Source: Chloroflexota bacterium (lineage in GTDB: Bacteria > Chloroflexota > Anaerolineae > 4572-78 > J111). From it: DNA of 13,076 nucleotides. The position numbers and the translations under genes are program-made. A model generated the notes under the pieces. The model saw only the letters and a program-made list of their open reading frames with translations. It had not been told where the DNA came from and searched no databases. Location: contig RFJV01000383.1 in assembly GCA_003694775.1 (NCBI GenBank), positions 1 through 13,076 of the forward strand. Reading direction: 5' to 3'. Each line of letters starts with the position of its first letter. The stretch's first letter is position 1. Below, in pieces: positions 6,698 through 13,076 of this stretch.

Positions 6698-7096
6698 ATG
6701 ACAGCTTCCACCGGTAAAATCCTGCTGGTAGACGACGAGGAAAATCTCCTGCGCAGTACGGCCAAAACGCTCCTCCGTGCCGGCTTCGACGTGGAGACGG
6801 CGCGCAGCAACACCGAAGCGGCCCAAAAGATTAAGGACGGCGAAGATTTTGGCCTGATTATCCTGGATTTGAACATGCCCGACTTCTCCGGCCAGGCCTC
6901 AAAATATGCCGGTGTTGAACTGCTGGAGTGGCTCCGGCAGAACCTCCCCCAGACCCCGGTAATTATCAACTCCGCCTGGGACGAGGTGGAAACCGCCAAG
7001 CTCTGCCTGGACAAAGGCGCGGCAGATTTCTTTGTCAAAGGGCGGTCCGAAGATATGTTTGAGACCATCTACCGCGTGCTGAACCAAACTACCTGA
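6698..7096 (+). CDS. Stand-alone receiver (CheY-like) response regulator
   Basis: This 132-residue protein is a single receiver domain with no output domain. It has the acidic pair D12/D13, the phospho-acceptor D57 in LIILDLNMP, the switch residue S92 and the lysine K114. The lysine is followed by Gly (VKG) rather than the usual Pro. The loop after D57 carries extra residues (about 64-71, SGQASKYA) before the GVELLEWLR helix, so the surface beside the phosphorylation site is altered. It starts 12 bp after the hybrid kinase with GGAG at 6688-6691, so the kinases are its likely phosphodonors. It probably acts by binding a partner protein or relaying phosphate, because no DNA-binding region exists. 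The target is unknown. Confidence 0.92.
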   Translation: MTASTGKILLVDDEENLLRSTAKTLLRAGFDVETARSNTEAAQKIKDGEDFGLIILDLNMPDFSGQASKYAGVELLEWLRQNLPQTPVIINSAWDEVETAKLCLDKGAADFFVKGRSEDMFETIYRVLNQTT

Positions 7097-7111
7097 CGAG
7101 GGTAAACCGTT

Positions 7112-8113
7112 ATGCCGCCTAAACATCTCTGCGTGGGTTCCCTTGCCCTGAACGATACTGTTTACGCCGACGGGCGCACCAGCATGGCCGACCCCGGCGG
7201 CAACGCCCTGTACGCCGCGGTGGGGGCCAATATCTGGTCCAGGCGGGTGGGGATTGTGGCCGTGGTGGGGTACGACTGGCCGGAAAAATACACCGTCACC
7301 CTGCGCAACAGCGACATCAACACCGAGGGCCTGGTCTACAAGCAGGCCGAGACCCTCCGGGCCTGGACCATCTACGAGCAAAGCGGCTACCGCCGCTACT
7401 TCTCGCGCAACACCGAGGTGGTTCTGCTCACGCCCAGCCCCTTCAGCAGTGTGCCCCTCACCGCCGAAGAGGTGGCCGCGTACACCGAGGCCGCCCGGCA
7501 GGTGCATCTGCGCAACTCACCCCTGCCGGAAGAACTGCCGGAGCATCTCTGGCAGGCCGAATTCATCCATCTCTCGCCCATGCGCATGGAAACCATGCTG
7601 GCCTGGATTGACGCCCTGAACACCCGCCCCAACATCTTTGTTTCTATGGATATTTTGCCCTACCCCCTCAACGGCAACCTGGACGACCCCGTTTTGCGCC
7701 GTTTGCTCAGCCGGGTAGATGCCTTTATGCCCAGCGAGGCCGAGGCAGAAAGCCTGGTTCCCGGCCACGACCCGGAAACCTTCTGCCGGGAGATTGCCGC
7801 CAGAGGGCCAGGAATCGTGGTCATCAAGCGGGGAGACCACGGGGCCGTGGTGTACCACCGCGACCGCGACCTGTACCGCGAAATTACTGCCTACCCCGCC
7901 GCGGTCTCCGACCTGACCGGGGCCGGCGACTCCTTCTGCGGCGGTTTTTCCGTGGGCATGGCCGAAACGGGCGACCCTTTCCAGGCGGCTCTGTACGGAA
8001 CCGTCAGCGCGTCGTTCATCATCGAGCGGTTCGGTGGCCTGCACGCGCTCAATATATCTCGCCAGCAGGCCAGGGCGCGCCTGCGGGAACTGGAGCGGCT
8101 GAACCGCCAATAG
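7112..8113 (+). CDS. PfkB-family carbohydrate/nucleoside kinase
   Basis: This is an ATP-dependent small-molecule kinase of the ribokinase/PfkB fold, 333 residues. The N-terminal substrate-lid region has the paired glycines in DPGGNALYAAVGA (28-40). The C-terminal PfkB signature DLTGAGDSFCGGF (267-279) contains the anion hole and the catalytic base D273. The Mg/phosphate motif region reads PSEAEAE (207-213), with Ser where many relatives have Asn. IVVIKRGDHGAVV (235-247) matches the strand-turn before the ATP site. The substrate cannot be named from sequence; sugar or nucleoside are both possible. GAGGG at 7098-7102 precedes the ATG by 9 nt. It follows the receiver gene by 15 bp and precedes recF by 9 bp, so it is co-transcribed with both. 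Confidence 0.9.
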   Translation: MPPKHLCVGSLALNDTVYADGRTSMADPGGNALYAAVGANIWSRRVGIVAVVGYDWPEKYTVTLRNSDINTEGLVYKQAETLRAWTIYEQSGYRRYFSRNTEVVLLTPSPFSSVPLTAEEVAAYTEAARQVHLRNSPLPEELPEHLWQAEFIHLSPMRMETMLAWIDALNTRPNIFVSMDILPYPLNGNLDDPVLRRLLSRVDAFMPSEAEAESLVPGHDPETFCREIAARGPGIVVIKRGDHGAVVYHRDRDLYREITAYPAAVSDLTGAGDSFCGGFSVGMAETGDPFQAALYGTVSASFIIERFGGLHALNISRQQARARLRELERLNRQ

Positions 8114-8122
8114 GAACCGGTT

Positions 8123-9331
8123 GTGTACATTACCCAATTTTCCTTAACCAACTACCGCAACTACAGCCGCCTCACGCTCGATTTTACCGCCGGGCCGGTT
8201 CTGCTCTGCGGCGACAACGCCAACGGAAAAACCAACCTGCTGGAAGCCATCAACTTCCTGTCTACCACCCGCAGTGTCCACGCCCGCGCCGACCAACAGC
8301 TCATCAACTGGTTGACCCTCAAGCACGACCCCCTGCCTTTTGCCCGCGTAGAAGCCCAGGTGCAGAGCCGCCGCGAACGGTTCACCCTGGCGGTGACCAT
8401 CGTCCGCGAGGGCGACTCTCTGCGCAAGGACATCAAGCTCAACGGGGCCAAAAAGCGGGCGATGGATGTCATCGGCAAGCTGGCAACGGTGATGTTCCTG
8501 CCGGAAGACATCGAGCTGGTCACCGGTTCGCCGTCTGTCCGGCGGCGGTATCTGGACCGCACCCTGTGCCAGATTAACCCGGAATACTGCCGTGCCCTGA
8601 GCCGCTACAACCAGGTGCTCACCCGCCGGAACGCCCTGCTCAAGGAGCTTTACAAACGCAACGGCAGTACCGACCAGCTTCTCTACTGGGACGAACAGCT
8701 TGTTCACGATGGAGCCGTGATTATTGTGGCGCGCCACAACGCCATCCTGGAGCTGGACGCGGTGGCCCGCCAGCGCCACCGGGAACTGAGCGGCGGGCAG
8801 GAAAATCTGCGGCTCCAGTATGCTCCCAGCTTCGACCCGCACCAGCGGCCCCGACCCAACTACCAGCTTCCCTTGCTGAAGGAAGAAATGGCCGCCTACG
8901 CCACCGCCGCGCCGCCGCTCAAGGAAGTGCGCCAGACATTCCAGGCCTACCTGGAGCAGATTCGCCAGGAAGAAATCAACCGCGGGGTCACCCTGATTGG
9001 CCCCCACCGCGACGATATGCATTTCCTGGTCGATGGTATCGACCTGACCCTGTACGGCTCGCGCGGCCAACAGCGCACCGCGGCCCTGAGCGTCAAGCTG
9101 GCCGAAATCAACCTGATGGAGCAGGTTACCGGCGACAAGCCGGTTCTGCTCCTTGACGATGTTATGAGCGAACTCGATGCCAGCCGGCGGGCGCACGTGC
9201 TTTCCGTGGTGTCCGCCGTAGACCAGGCCATCCTCACTACCACCGACTGGAACGACTACTCGCCCGACTTCCGCCAGCGTGCCCGCCTCCTGCGGGTCGT
9301 CCGGGGCCAGCTTGAGGAGGTGGTTATTTGA
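8123..9331 (+). CDS. recF: DNA replication and repair protein RecF
   Basis: RecF is an SMC-like ATPase that, with RecO and RecR, loads RecA at single-strand gaps and stalled forks. The gene starts with GTG at 8123 (VYITQFSLTNYRNY), the typical RecF N-terminus, with AGGA 7 nt upstream. It has 402 residues, somewhat longer than the Escherichia coli protein. The Walker A motif is GDNANGKTN (30-38), with Ala at a position that is usually Gly in RecF. The ABC-type signature is SRGQQRT (313-319), and Walker B with the catalytic Glu and D-loop is LLLDDVMSELD (342-352, E350). All core ATPase motifs are present, so it should function. It sits 9 bp after the PfkB kinase instead of next to dnaA, dnaN or gyrB, the common location. 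An 89-bp non-coding stretch follows. Confidence 0.96.
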   Translation: MYITQFSLTNYRNYSRLTLDFTAGPVLLCGDNANGKTNLLEAINFLSTTRSVHARADQQLINWLTLKHDPLPFARVEAQVQSRRERFTLAVTIVREGDSLRKDIKLNGAKKRAMDVIGKLATVMFLPEDIELVTGSPSVRRRYLDRTLCQINPEYCRALSRYNQVLTRRNALLKELYKRNGSTDQLLYWDEQLVHDGAVIIVARHNAILELDAVARQRHRELSGGQENLRLQYAPSFDPHQRPRPNYQLPLLKEEMAAYATAAPPLKEVRQTFQAYLEQIRQEEINRGVTLIGPHRDDMHFLVDGIDLTLYGSRGQQRTAALSVKLAEINLMEQVTGDKPVLLLDDVMSELDASRRAHVLSVVSAVDQAILTTTDWNDYSPDFRQRARLLRVVRGQLEEVVI

Positions 9332-9363
9332 CAACCTTTTGCCGGTGTGGTAATCCTCTGAAA

Positions 9364-9412
9364 GGAGGAAGGCGAAAGGATGAAGGATGAAGGCGGAGGG
9401 AGGAAGGAGGTC
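9364..9412 (+). repeat. In-phase purine-rich heptamer array containing the RBS
   Basis: Seven heptamers run without interruption, all beginning GG: GGAGGAA, GGCGAAA, GGATGAA, GGATGAA, GGCGGAG, GGAGGAA and GGAGGTC. The array is almost pure purine on the + strand. Its last unit is the Shine-Dalgarno GGAGG (9406-9410), 10 nt before the GTG start at 9421; the fourth-to-last and fifth-to-last units are identical. No promoter was recognised between recF and this array, so the downstream genes may depend on read-through or on a promoter I cannot see. Confidence 0.75.
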
Positions 9413-9420
9413 AGGACATT

Positions 9421-10101
9421 GTGAAGCCCAAAAAAATTCTGCTGGTTGAAGACGAAGTCCAGATTGCCAGCTTCATCAGCCGCGGCCTCCGCCGCGAGGG
9501 ATTTACGGTCATTGAAGCCTACGACGGGGAAACCGGTCTGGAAAAAGCCTTCAGCGACCTGCCGGACCTGATTATCCTGGATGTTATGCTCCCCGGCATC
9601 GACGGGCTGGTGGTCTGCCGGGAAATCCGGGCCGGCGGTCTGCAGACCCCTATCCTGATGCTGACCGCCAAAGACGCCATCCCGGACCGGGTAGCCGGGC
9701 TGGAAGCCGGCGCAGACGACTACCTGGTGAAGCCGTTTGCCTTTGAGGAACTGCTGGCCCGCATCAAGGCTTTGGGACGCCGCGGCGCGGCTATCGAACC
9801 CGAAAAGCCGCTCACCTTCGCCGACCTGACCCTGGACCCCAACACCCGGATGGCCCACCGCGGCGAACGGCTCATCGAATTAACCGCCAAGGAGTACGAC
9901 CTGCTGGAGCTTTTTATGCGTCACCCCAACCAGGTGCTCACCCGCGACCAGATTTACAACCTGATTTGGGGGTACGACTACGGCGGCGAGTCGAACATTA
10001 TTGAGGTGTACATCCGCTACCTGCGCTCCAAGCTGGAAGCACAGGGCGAACCCCGCCTGATACATACCGTCCGCGGGGTGGGCTACGCCTTGCGAGAATA
10101 A
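9421..10101 (+). CDS. OmpR/PhoB-family DNA-binding response regulator
   Basis: This is a two-component transcription factor of 226 residues. The receiver domain (about 4-118) has E10/D11, the phospho-acceptor D54 in [14 protein letters not shown]82 and K104-P105. A winged-helix DNA-binding domain follows (about 130-225), with [16 protein letters not shown], the recognition helix region around [16 protein letters not shown] and the terminal hairpin [12 protein letters not shown]. All residues needed for phosphorylation are present. The start is GTG at 9421, supported by GGAGG 10 nt upstream and by the start of the receiver ([11 protein letters not shown]). Its cognate kinase gene follows after 47 bp. 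It likely dimerises on direct repeats in target promoters; the targets are unknown, and murE downstream could be one. Confidence 0.95.
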   Translation: MKPKKILLVEDEVQIASFISRGLRREGFTVIEAYDGETGLEKAFSDLPDLIILDVMLPGIDGLVVCREIRAGGLQTPILMLTAKDAIPDRVAGLEAGADDYLVKPFAFEELLARIKALGRRGAAIEPEKPLTFADLTLDPNTRMAHRGERLIELTAKEYDLLELFMRHPNQVLTRDQIYNLIWGYDYGGESNIIEVYIRYLRSKLEAQGEPRLIHTVRGVGYALRE

Positions 10102-10103
10102 AA

Positions 10104-10147
10104 CCTGACCCCTGACACCTTATAAGCCCTGAGGGCCAAAATTTTTC
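10104..10147 (+). promoter_or_regulatory. Short repeat and small hairpin between regulator and kinase
   Basis: CCTGACC (10104-10110) and CCTGACA (10111-10117) are two in-phase heptamers followed by a third CCT. Then comes the palindrome GCCCTGAGGGC (10126-10136), a 4-bp stem with a 3-nt loop, and CAAAATTTTTC. The T-run gives a terminator look, but the stem is too short for efficient termination and the kinase starts at once. It could adjust the kinase:regulator ratio. The Shine-Dalgarno of the kinase is poor (GAGGG 13 nt upstream). Confidence 0.35.
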
Positions 10148-10148
10148 T

Positions 10149-11558
10149 ATGCCAATTCGCATTCAGCTTACCCTGTGGTACACATTTTTATTGGGCGCCA
10201 TTCTCATCATCTTCAGTATTCTGCTTTATATGGTGCTCCAATACACCCTGCACGTTCAGATTGACCACACCCTCTACGAACGGGCCAATCAGGTGCTGGT
10301 GGGTATTAAAAGCCAGTCTGAGATTGACCCGCTGACAGGCCAGGTACGTATCCCGCAGGCCAATGCGTTTTCTTCCCCCAGCATTTTCATCCAGGTTATC
10401 CGCACCGACGGAACCGTGGTCAGCGCTACCGACAACCTGGGCAATCTGCGCATCCCCCTGGACCCGCAAGTCCAGACGGTCAACCAGAACGGCGAAGCCA
10501 TTCTCAAAACCCTGCTGATTGGCGATATTCCGGTACGCATTTACAGCACCCCGATTATTTACCGCGGCCGGGTAATTGGCGCGGTTCAGGTGGGCCAGTC
10601 TTTGCTGGACGTCGAAAATACGCTCCGGCAGGTGCTGGTCTTCCTTTTCAGCGGTGTGGTGGTGGCGATGATACTGGCCGCAGTGGTGGGAGCCTTCCTC
10701 TCCTGGACGGCCCTCCGCCCTATTGAGAAGATTACCCAGACCGCCTCCCGCATTATGAGCGGCCAGGATTTGAAACAGCGGCTCCCCGTTCCCGACACCA
10801 ATGATGAAATCGAGCACCTGACCGTAACCATCAACGAGATGCTGGAGCGGCTGGATAACTTTTTCCAGGCCCAGGTGCGCCTCAGTGCCGATGTGTCTCA
10901 CGAACTGCGCACCCCCCTGACCGCCATCCGGGGCAATGTTGACCTGCTCCGCCGCGGCGCGGCCTCCGACCCGCAGGAGCTCCATGAAACCCTCTCCATT
11001 ATCGAAGGAGAACTGGACCGGATGTCGCGCCTTGTGGCCGACCTGCTCCTGCTGTCCCAGGCCGATGCCGGCATGAGCCTGCGTATGCAGACGGTCGAGC
11101 TGGATACCATCATCCTCGACGTGTACCGGCAGGCGCGGGTCATTGCCAACGGGGTCAATATCCAGTTGGGCCACGAAGACCAGGCCGTGGTCCAGGGCGA
11201 CCCCGACCGGCTGAAACAGCTTCTGCTCAACCTGGTGACCAATGCCCTCAAGCACACCCCGCCCGGCGGCAAGGTGACAATTTCTCTGTACCGCGAGCCG
11301 GAATGGGTGCGCATCACCGTGGCAGATACGGGGCGCGGCATCGCTCCCAGTGCTCTGCCCCATATTTTTGAGCGGTTTTACCAGGCCCACGGCGACGAAG
11401 CCAAAGGAACCGGTCTGGGCCTGTCGATTGCCCAATGGATTGCCCAGGCCCACGGCGGTGAAATTACCGTGGAGAGCGAACTGGGCAAAGGCTCGGTGTT
11501 TACTCTCTGGCTTCCCAGAAATCCGGCCAATAAAAACAACGATACTGCCGCAACCTGA
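10149..11558 (+). CDS. Membrane HAMP sensor histidine kinase
   Basis: This is a transmembrane sensor kinase of 469 residues, partner of the regulator just upstream. TM1 spans about 12-32. An extracytoplasmic sensor region of about 125 residues (35-160) follows; its strand pattern (IFIQVIRTDGTVVSATDN, then VRIYSTPIIYRGRVIGAVQVG) suggests a PAS/CACHE-like fold. TM2 spans about 162-188, then a HAMP linker beginning ALRPIEKI. The dimerisation domain has the canonical SHELRTPLTAI with H251. The GHKL ATPase shows the N-box LLNLVTNALKH, G1 DTGRGIAP, FERFYQ and G2 GTGLGLSIA, and ends in GSVFTLWLP. It is complete and should be active. The start at 10149 is chosen because TM1 begins right after it. The murE stretch begins 6 bp after the stop. 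The signal is unknown; coupling to murE hints at the envelope. Confidence 0.94.
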   Translation: MPIRIQLTLWYTFLLGAILIIFSILLYMVLQYTLHVQIDHTLYERANQVLVGIKSQSEIDPLTGQVRIPQANAFSSPSIFIQVIRTDGTVVSATDNLGNLRIPLDPQVQTVNQNGEAILKTLLIGDIPVRIYSTPIIYRGRVIGAVQVGQSLLDVENTLRQVLVFLFSGVVVAMILAAVVGAFLSWTALRPIEKITQTASRIMSGQDLKQRLPVPDTNDEIEHLTVTINEMLERLDNFFQAQVRLSADVSHELRTPLTAIRGNVDLLRRGAASDPQELHETLSIIEGELDRMSRLVADLLLLSQADAGMSLRMQTVELDTIILDVYRQARVIANGVNIQLGHEDQAVVQGDPDRLKQLLLNLVTNALKHTPPGGKVTISLYREPEWVRITVADTGRGIAPSALPHIFERFYQAHGDEAKGTGLGLSIAQWIAQAHGGEITVESELGKGSVFTLWLPRNPANKNNDTAAT

Positions 11559-11564
11559 CCGCCG

Positions 11565-13076
11565 ATGAAGCTGGAAGACCTGCTTTCTGCCCTGCCCGAT
11601 TATTCCTTGCTGGCTCCTGCCGGCACTCCGGTCGAGGTGTCCGCGATTACCGCCGACTCCCGCCGCGTTCAGCCGGGCGCGCTGTTTGTGGCCTACCGCG
11701 GGGTCAGTGTGGACGGCCACCGCTTCATCCCCCAGGCCATCGAACGGGGGGCCGCGGCCATTGTGCTGGAAGAGCCGCAGATTCCGGCCCCGGTTCCCCT
11801 TATCCGGGTTCCCAACGGCCGTGAGGCCCTGGCCCACCTGTCTGCGGCCTGGTACGGCTTCCCGGCCCGGAAAATGACCATGGTCGGCATCACCGGCACC
11901 GATGGCAAAACCACCACCACCAACTTCCTTTTCCACATCCTGCAGGCCGCGGGCCGGCAGGTCGGCATGATTAGCACCGTCAACGCGGTTATCGGGCATC
12001 AGGTGCTGGATACCGGCCTGCACACCACTACCCCCGACGCGCCCGACGTACAGCGCTACCTGGCCCAGATGGTCCAGGCCGGAACAGATACCTGCCTGCT
12101 GGAAGTGACTTCCCACGGCCTCACCCACCACCGGGTGACCGGTTGTGATTTTGATGTGGCTATCGTCACCAACATCACCCACGAGCACCTGGACCTGCAC
12201 GGCTCTCTGGAGGCATACCGGGCGGCCAAAGCTCGCCTGTTCGAGTCGCTGGCAACCGCGGCCAACAAGGGCCGGCGCAAAGCCGCGGTGCTCAACTGCG
12301 ACGACAGTTCGTTTGATTACCTCCGGGCCAGGCTGGAGCCGCTGGGCATTCCCTGGATTGGCTACAGTCTGACCGGCCATCCCCAGGCCACCATCACTGC
12401 TCGCGGGGTGGTCTGCCAGCCGGACCGGACCCGCTTCACCCTGCACGGGCCGGGGTACACGTTCCCCCTGGAAACCGTGCTGGTGGGCGACTACAATGTC
12501 AGCAACTGCCTGGCCGCGGCCACCGCGGCCCTGGAACTGCTCGATGTGCCGCCAGAGGCTGTCCAGGCCGGCGTGTCGGCTCTGCCCGGTGTTCCGGGCC
12601 GGATGGAGCGCGTCGACGAGGGCCAGCCGTTCCTGGCGCTGGTCGATTTTGCCCACACGCCTAACTCGCTTGAACGTGCCCTCACCGCGGCCCGTTCGCT
12701 GGCGCCGGGCCGGGTGATTGCCGTGTTCGGCTGTGCCGGTTTGCGGGACGTGCAGAAGCGAGCAATGATGGGCCGCATCGCCGCCAGACTGGCGGACTGC
12801 ACCATCATCACCGCCGAAGACCCCCGCACCGAAGACCTGGCGGCCATCATCGACGAAACGGCCCGCGCCATGCTGGCCGCAGGGGCGGTAGAAGGCCGCA
12901 CCTTTGAGCGCATCCCGGACCGGGGCCGGGCGATTTTCCGCGCTGTCCAGCTGGCCCGTCCCGGCGATGTGGTGCTGGCCCTGGGTAAAGGCCACGAGCA
13001 GAGTATGTGTTTTGGCGAAACCGAGTACCCCTGGGATGACCGGGAGGCTCTGCGCGCCGCCCTGCGCGGCCATCCC
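11565..13076 (+). CDS. murE: UDP-MurNAc-tripeptide synthetase MurE (3' end cut off)
   Basis: MurE adds the third amino acid (a diamino acid) to UDP-MurNAc-L-Ala-D-Glu in cytoplasmic peptidoglycan synthesis. There are 504 codons open to the window edge, so only a short C-terminal piece is missing. The three Mur-ligase domains are present: substrate domain (1-100, with ITADSRRVQPG), ATPase with GITGTDGKTTT (108-118), HTTTPD, EVTSHGL and the Lys expected to be carbamylated, K222 in AAKARLF, and a C-terminal domain with DFAHTPNSLE, FGCAGLRD and GKGHE (474-478). The amino-acid selectivity motif reads EDPR (418-421) rather than the DNPR of diaminopimelate enzymes, so the substrate (Lys, ornithine or diaminopimelate) cannot be assigned. 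The ATG is the only start available after an in-frame TGA at 11556. No Shine-Dalgarno is visible, so translation probably depends on reinitiation after the kinase. Confidence 0.93.
   Translation, partial: MKLEDLLSALPDYSLLAPAGTPVEVSAITADSRRVQPGALFVAYRGVSVDGHRFIPQAIERGAAAIVLEEPQIPAPVPLIRVPNGREALAHLSAAWYGFPARKMTMVGITGTDGKTTTTNFLFHILQAAGRQVGMISTVNAVIGHQVLDTGLHTTTPDAPDVQRYLAQMVQAGTDTCLLEVTSHGLTHHRVTGCDFDVAIVTNITHEHLDLHGSLEAYRAAKARLFESLATAANKGRRKAAVLNCDDSSFDYLRARLEPLGIPWIGYSLTGHPQATITARGVVCQPDRTRFTLHGPGYTFPLETVLVGDYNVSNCLAAATAALELLDVPPEAVQAGVSALPGVPGRMERVDEGQPFLALVDFAHTPNSLERALTAARSLAPGRVIAVFGCAGLRDVQKRAMMGRIAARLADCTIITAEDPRTEDLAAIIDETARAMLAAGAVEGRTFERIPDRGRAIFRAVQLARPGDVVLALGKGHEQSMCFGETEYPWDDREALRAALRGHP

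Noticed and set aside
8144..9334. A 396-codon open frame on the - strand opposite recF
   Set aside because: The + strand RecF frame is unambiguous and the antisense product shows no domain.
10188..13073. A 961-codon open frame on the - strand opposite the membrane kinase and murE
   Set aside because: It is antisense to two genes with complete, well-conserved motifs. Its translation is rich in Gly, Gln, His and Arg with no recognisable domain, as expected when G/C-ending codons remove antisense stops.

Overview
The window is GC-rich, densely packed bacterial DNA holding ten protein genes, nine on the + strand and one on the - strand; the last gene runs off the right edge. No rRNA, tRNA, CRISPR array, transposase or phage gene was seen. 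Gene content (archease-RtcB, multi-GAF soluble histidine kinases, an ornithine/lysine-ambiguous MurE) and the intergenic short tandem repeats suggest a Chloroflexota-type bacterium (Anaerolineae or a relative). That assignment is from memory of the families, not from a search.

Layout. (1) 1-2023: an RNA repair/ligation pair, archease followed by the RNA ligase RtcB. An octamer repeat array abuts the archease start. A second 7/8-mer array and a hairpin repeat element lie between the two genes. (2) 2036-2629, - strand: a 197-residue acidic helical protein of unknown function built from two copies of one ~80-residue unit, convergent with rtcB. (3) 2630-2791: a divergent regulatory region with overlapping back-to-back promoters, a 17-bp palindrome and a flanking 10-bp direct repeat. 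(4) 2792-9331: a signalling block. It holds a GAF-GAF soluble histidine kinase, a paralogous GAF histidine kinase fused to a receiver, a stand-alone receiver protein, a PfkB-family sugar/nucleoside kinase and RecF. From the second kinase to RecF the gaps are only 9-15 bp, so these four genes are very probably one operon. (5) 9332-13076: a classical OmpR/PhoB-type response regulator with a membrane HAMP histidine kinase, then murE starting 6 bp after the kinase stop.

How the parts may work together. The two soluble kinases share an unusual phospho-acceptor motif (IHWxGNKAxPI) and have no DNA-binding response regulator beside them. Their signal most plausibly passes to the fused and free receiver domains and ends in protein-protein control rather than direct transcription. 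The later two-component pair is conventional and is coupled to a peptidoglycan precursor ligase. The most unusual things in the window are the variant kinase family with its CheY-like partner next to PfkB and RecF, the duplicated helical protein sharing a divergent promoter region with that kinase block, and the in-phase short tandem repeats in four separate gene leaders, two of which supply the ribosome binding site.
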